From positions 800,755 through 864,754 of the forward strand of contig MNCI01026892.1 in NCBI GenBank assembly GCA_015680685.1: 64,000 bases of DNA, given 5' to 3'. Made by a program: the position numbers and the translations under genes. This stretch comes from Gnetum montanum (Eukaryota; Streptophyta; Gnetopsida; Gnetales; Gnetaceae). Positions 61,045 through 64,000 of the stretch are shown here, piece by piece. The number at the start of each line of letters is the position of its first letter. Positions within the stretch are counted from its first letter, which is position 1. The notes beneath the pieces were generated by a model that was given only the letters and a program-made list of their open reading frames with translations, did not search any database and had not been told where the DNA came from.

Positions 61045-61379
61045 GTTCCATGCATCATGTACAATGATACAAGGCTCAATTATGTGTGAAATAAGCATCT
61101 ATCTCTACATGCAAGTAGTTTGCACCAGAAGTAGAAATTCAAAAATGTTTGTACATAGTATCCACAAAATAGGAGGGTACCCAGTGGTTGATCATTGATT
61201 CTGAGAGTAGCACACTTGGCATGGAATTAACTAAGAGCCTGACATGCACATATGTCATAGGCATGGATGAACTAGAGTAAGTTCATCACCAACTCTCTGA
61301 TGATGCAAATGATGATACTTATTGGGGAGAGTTGGAGATTCCTGAAAATTTTAAGTAAGAGTCCCTTGAATTAAAAATG

Positions 61380-62860
61380 CTACTAGTCAGAATGGAGTAT
61401 GTGTTTTTTAAAAAAGAAAAGCTAGTCATAATCAATGCAAATCTTACTCCAAAGCAAAAAAGATGCTATTGAATGTGGTTGAAAAATGGTCAGTAGCTTT
61501 TACTTTGTCATATCTTGAACTCACAAGGATTGATCCTAGGATATGCCAACATTGTATCTACACTGATTTGACCATGAGGCCAAAGAGACAGCCACAAAGA
61601 TGATTGAATCCTAAACTAAAATAGATCATCAAAGAGGAAATTGAAAAACTCCTTTATCCCATTGCAGATAGTGAGTGGATTAGTCCACTCTTAATTGTGC
61701 CAAAGAAAGGAGGCAACTGGTAGGCCTGCATCAATTTTCGGCTATTAAATATGTCAACATTTAAGGATTGTTTTCTATTTCCATTTTTGATTAAGTGTTA
61801 GACACAATATTTTGGCATTGCTACTATAGTTTTATAGATGATTATAGTGATTATAACCAAATTTAAATTACACCAAAGGACTAGGTGAAGACAACATTCA
61901 TGAGTCCTTAGGGGACTTTTTCATATTGCAAGATGCCATTTGGTCTATGCAATGCTCTTGCTACATTCTAACACATAGTTTTGAGAATTTTTTAATAGAA
62001 AATTGGAAGTGGTGTGGAATTCATCATCGATGACTTCTTCACTTATGGAGCTACATTTGAGTAAGCCTTGGATCGCCTTGAGCAAGTGCTAAAATAATGT
62101 GTTAAAACTATCTTGCAACTTAATTGGCAAAAAAGGTTAGCTAATGATCCACAAAGGCCTTACATTGGGGCATAGAATATCACAAGCAAGAATTGAGGTA
62201 GACCCTGATAAAATAAGGATCATTTGAGGAATAACCCATCGACTAGAAACTGTCAAAGATGTTTAATTATTCCTTGGACATAGTAGCTACTATTGATGAT
62301 TCATAAGGAATTTCTCTAAGATCGTAAGGCTATTGGTGGAGCTGACAAAGAAAGATGCTCCATTTTTCTAGACCGTAAAATGTGGAAAAACATTCCAACA
62401 ACTAAAAGAGTAACTTGTAGAGACTCCAATCCTACAAGCACTTGACTAGTCTAAACCATTTCATGTCATAACAGATGCATTAAATTATGCCTTAGGAGCC
62501 ATGCTTATGCAGACGGATGACAAGAAATGTTCATACTACATCCACTGCACTAGCTAAAGCATTGTGGGTGCACAACTAAACTACACCACTATAGAAAAAG
62601 AATTGATGATAGTGGTGTTTACTCTAGAGAAGTTCAAGCATTATGTGCTTGGATATAAGATTTTTATGCACACAAACCATAGTGTTATCTGCTTTTTGAT
62701 GAATAAGCCAACAGTGAGCCCCCATGTCATATGATGGCTGGTGATCTTATAGGAATTTGATCTTATAATGGTAGATCAAAAGGGCACCAATAATGTGGTC
62801 ATTGACCACTTGTCTTGATTACAATGGAATGACAAAGAGGAAGAAAATCCACTATCTAAT
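61380..62860 (+). pseudogene. Reverse transcriptase and RNase H of gypsy element F
   Basis: Blocks: RIDPRICQHCIYTDL near 61530, PKKGGNW then TAG (61721) as in element 1, SPxGTFSYCKMPFGLCNA near 61905, and the catalytic box FIIDDFFTYG near 62020 with both Asp kept. A stop after VLK (TAA here) is shared in position with the other copies. RNase H contains LNYTTIEKELMIVVFTLEKF (about 62578-62637) and HYVLGYKIFMH. Confidence 0.8.
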
Positions 62861-62989
62861 ATGTTTTGTGATGAACTCCTCTTTGTTGGGACTATAACTA
62901 AACAATTTTCCAATGAGCCTAAATGGTATGATAGAATTCTCACTTATCTTCTCATCCAAGAGATGTCATAAGGGTTGGATCACTAGACG

Positions 62990-64000
62990 AAATAATAGTT
63001 TCTTCACCAAGTAAAACACTTCATGTAGAACAATGAACACCTCTACAAGGTATGCACTGATGGCCTAGTTTGTTGGTATGTCCCTGATGTCAATCAACTA
63101 CACATTCTCCAAGATGCTCATGAAGGTCCTTGTGGAGACACTATGATGGGAGATGCATGACCATTAAAATCCTAATGGTAGGGTATTGTGACCAACAATC
63201 ATCAAGAATGCTTACCATTACATTTGCTCTTGTGAACAATGCCAACAAGATGGTGGAATGACTACTCAAATGGAGGGACCTCAGTAATGGATTCAACCAC
63301 TAGAACCCTTCAACATCTGGGGGATTAATTTCATGGGTCCCATCACATCTATGTCAAATGGAAAGACATACATCATAGTCACTATTGACTATTGTATGAA
63401 ATGGGTAGAAGTAGCAACTATCATCAACTATACATCTTCTACTACTACTCAGTTTTTACAACAAAATGTTGTAAATAGATTTGGTATGCCTCATGCATTT
63501 ATTTCTGATAATGGAACTCGCTTTACAAGCATTACTTTTTGAAAGATCGTGCAATAGTTGGGAGTTGAACATAAACTCACAACACCTTACCATCCCCAAG
63601 CCAATGGTTAAGCTAAGGTTACCAATAGGAAAATCATAAGGATTCTAACAAGAACTGTGAGCAAATATAGAAAATATTGGAGCACAAAACTCAATAATGC
63701 CCTTTGGGCCTACAACTCAACCTGGAAAATTCCTATAGGCTATTCTCCCTATGAGCTTGTCTACAAAAGATTAACAACACTTCCTATTTAATCTAAGCTT
63801 TGTACACTTTCAAAAGCATGTGACCTTGACCTTGACTTAAGTCTAGCACAAAAACAAAGACTAATAAATATCAACCTACTAAACAAAAACCAATTGGTGG
63901 CCCAATCATCTCACAAGTTGCATAATGCCTACAACAAAAAGTGCCATGATCTTAAAATCAAAAAAGTTAAATTTCAACCAAGAGATAAGGTTCTCTACTA
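62990..64000 (+). pseudogene. Integrase of gypsy element F (window end)
   Basis: The zinc domain region ends with CSCEQCQQDG near 63225, both Cys intact. The core at 63333-63542 has MGPITSMSNGKTYIIVTIDY, preceded by GIN (first Asp now Asn), and AFISDNGTRFTSITF (second Asp kept). Near 63600 the frame reads PQANG, stop, AKVTNRK, again Lys for Glu and the same stop as element 1. The C-terminal block is cut by the window end. Confidence 0.8.

Larger units (their letters stand above)
57035..64000 (+). mobile_element. Gypsy element F (same family as element 1), open at window end
   Basis: 5' LTR, primer site, gag, linker, protease, RT, RNase H and most of the integrase, running to the last base. 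The LTR and gag sequence follow element 1 closely (both begin gag with a Met-x-Ser-x-His-Arg block and share YVSNFTFIL/YVPNFTFIL). It is inserted in gag of element E. Five bases before it read AAGAG; the matching copy should lie beyond the window. Confidence 0.85.

Noticed and set aside
1-64000. tRNA or rRNA genes
   Set aside because: No cloverleaf-compatible or rRNA sequence was noticed apart from the SINE A/B boxes; a covariance-model scan was not possible here.

Overview
The window looks like plant nuclear DNA, from a seed plant with a large, repeat-laden genome. Nearly all of it is old, mutated retrotransposon sequence: Ty3/gypsy elements resembling the Athila/Tat group, one Ty1/copia remnant, two LINE remnants and two SINE candidates. 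One short region around 28 kb carries the only convincing host gene. LTR pairs within single elements differ by roughly 10 to 18 percent by eye. With so little recent insertion, a gymnosperm-type genome fits, but the sequence does not fix the species.

Layout. 1-2846: 3' end of a gypsy-type element with an unusual coiled-coil reading frame before its 3' LTR. 2847-10574: AT-rich sequence with a truncated LINE 3' end, a solo LTR (minus) and a copia remnant (minus) split by a SINE candidate. 10575-20491: complete but decayed gypsy element 1 (plus), with a 233-base assembly gap. 20492-23697: AT-rich sequence without genes. 23698-27438: a peculiar compact LTR element, two very long LTRs around only 178 bp, with a perfect 5-bp target duplication. 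27439-29830: an island less like transposon DNA, holding a CLE signalling-peptide gene inside a perfect 115-bp inverted repeat. 29830-34551: AT-rich sequence with a SINE candidate, a coiled-coil remnant and a LINE remnant (minus). 34552-44400: gypsy element M (minus) with perfect target duplication GCTAT. 44401-46678: AT-rich. 46679-64000: a three-level nest on the plus strand; element D is interrupted by E, and E is interrupted by F, which runs off the window end.

The gypsy elements share one plan: LTR beginning TGATGA and ending TCATCA, a primer-binding site resembling the complement of tRNA-Asp, gag, a Cys-cluster motif, proline-rich linker, aspartic protease, reverse transcriptase, RNase H, integrase, a roughly 2-kb non-coding 3' region, and a polypurine tract. 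All carry many stops and frameshifts, mostly of the C-to-T type expected from methylated-cytosine decay, so none appears able to move itself. Most promising for follow-up are the CLE gene and its inverted repeat, the compact LTR element, and premature stops at the same positions in separate gypsy copies.
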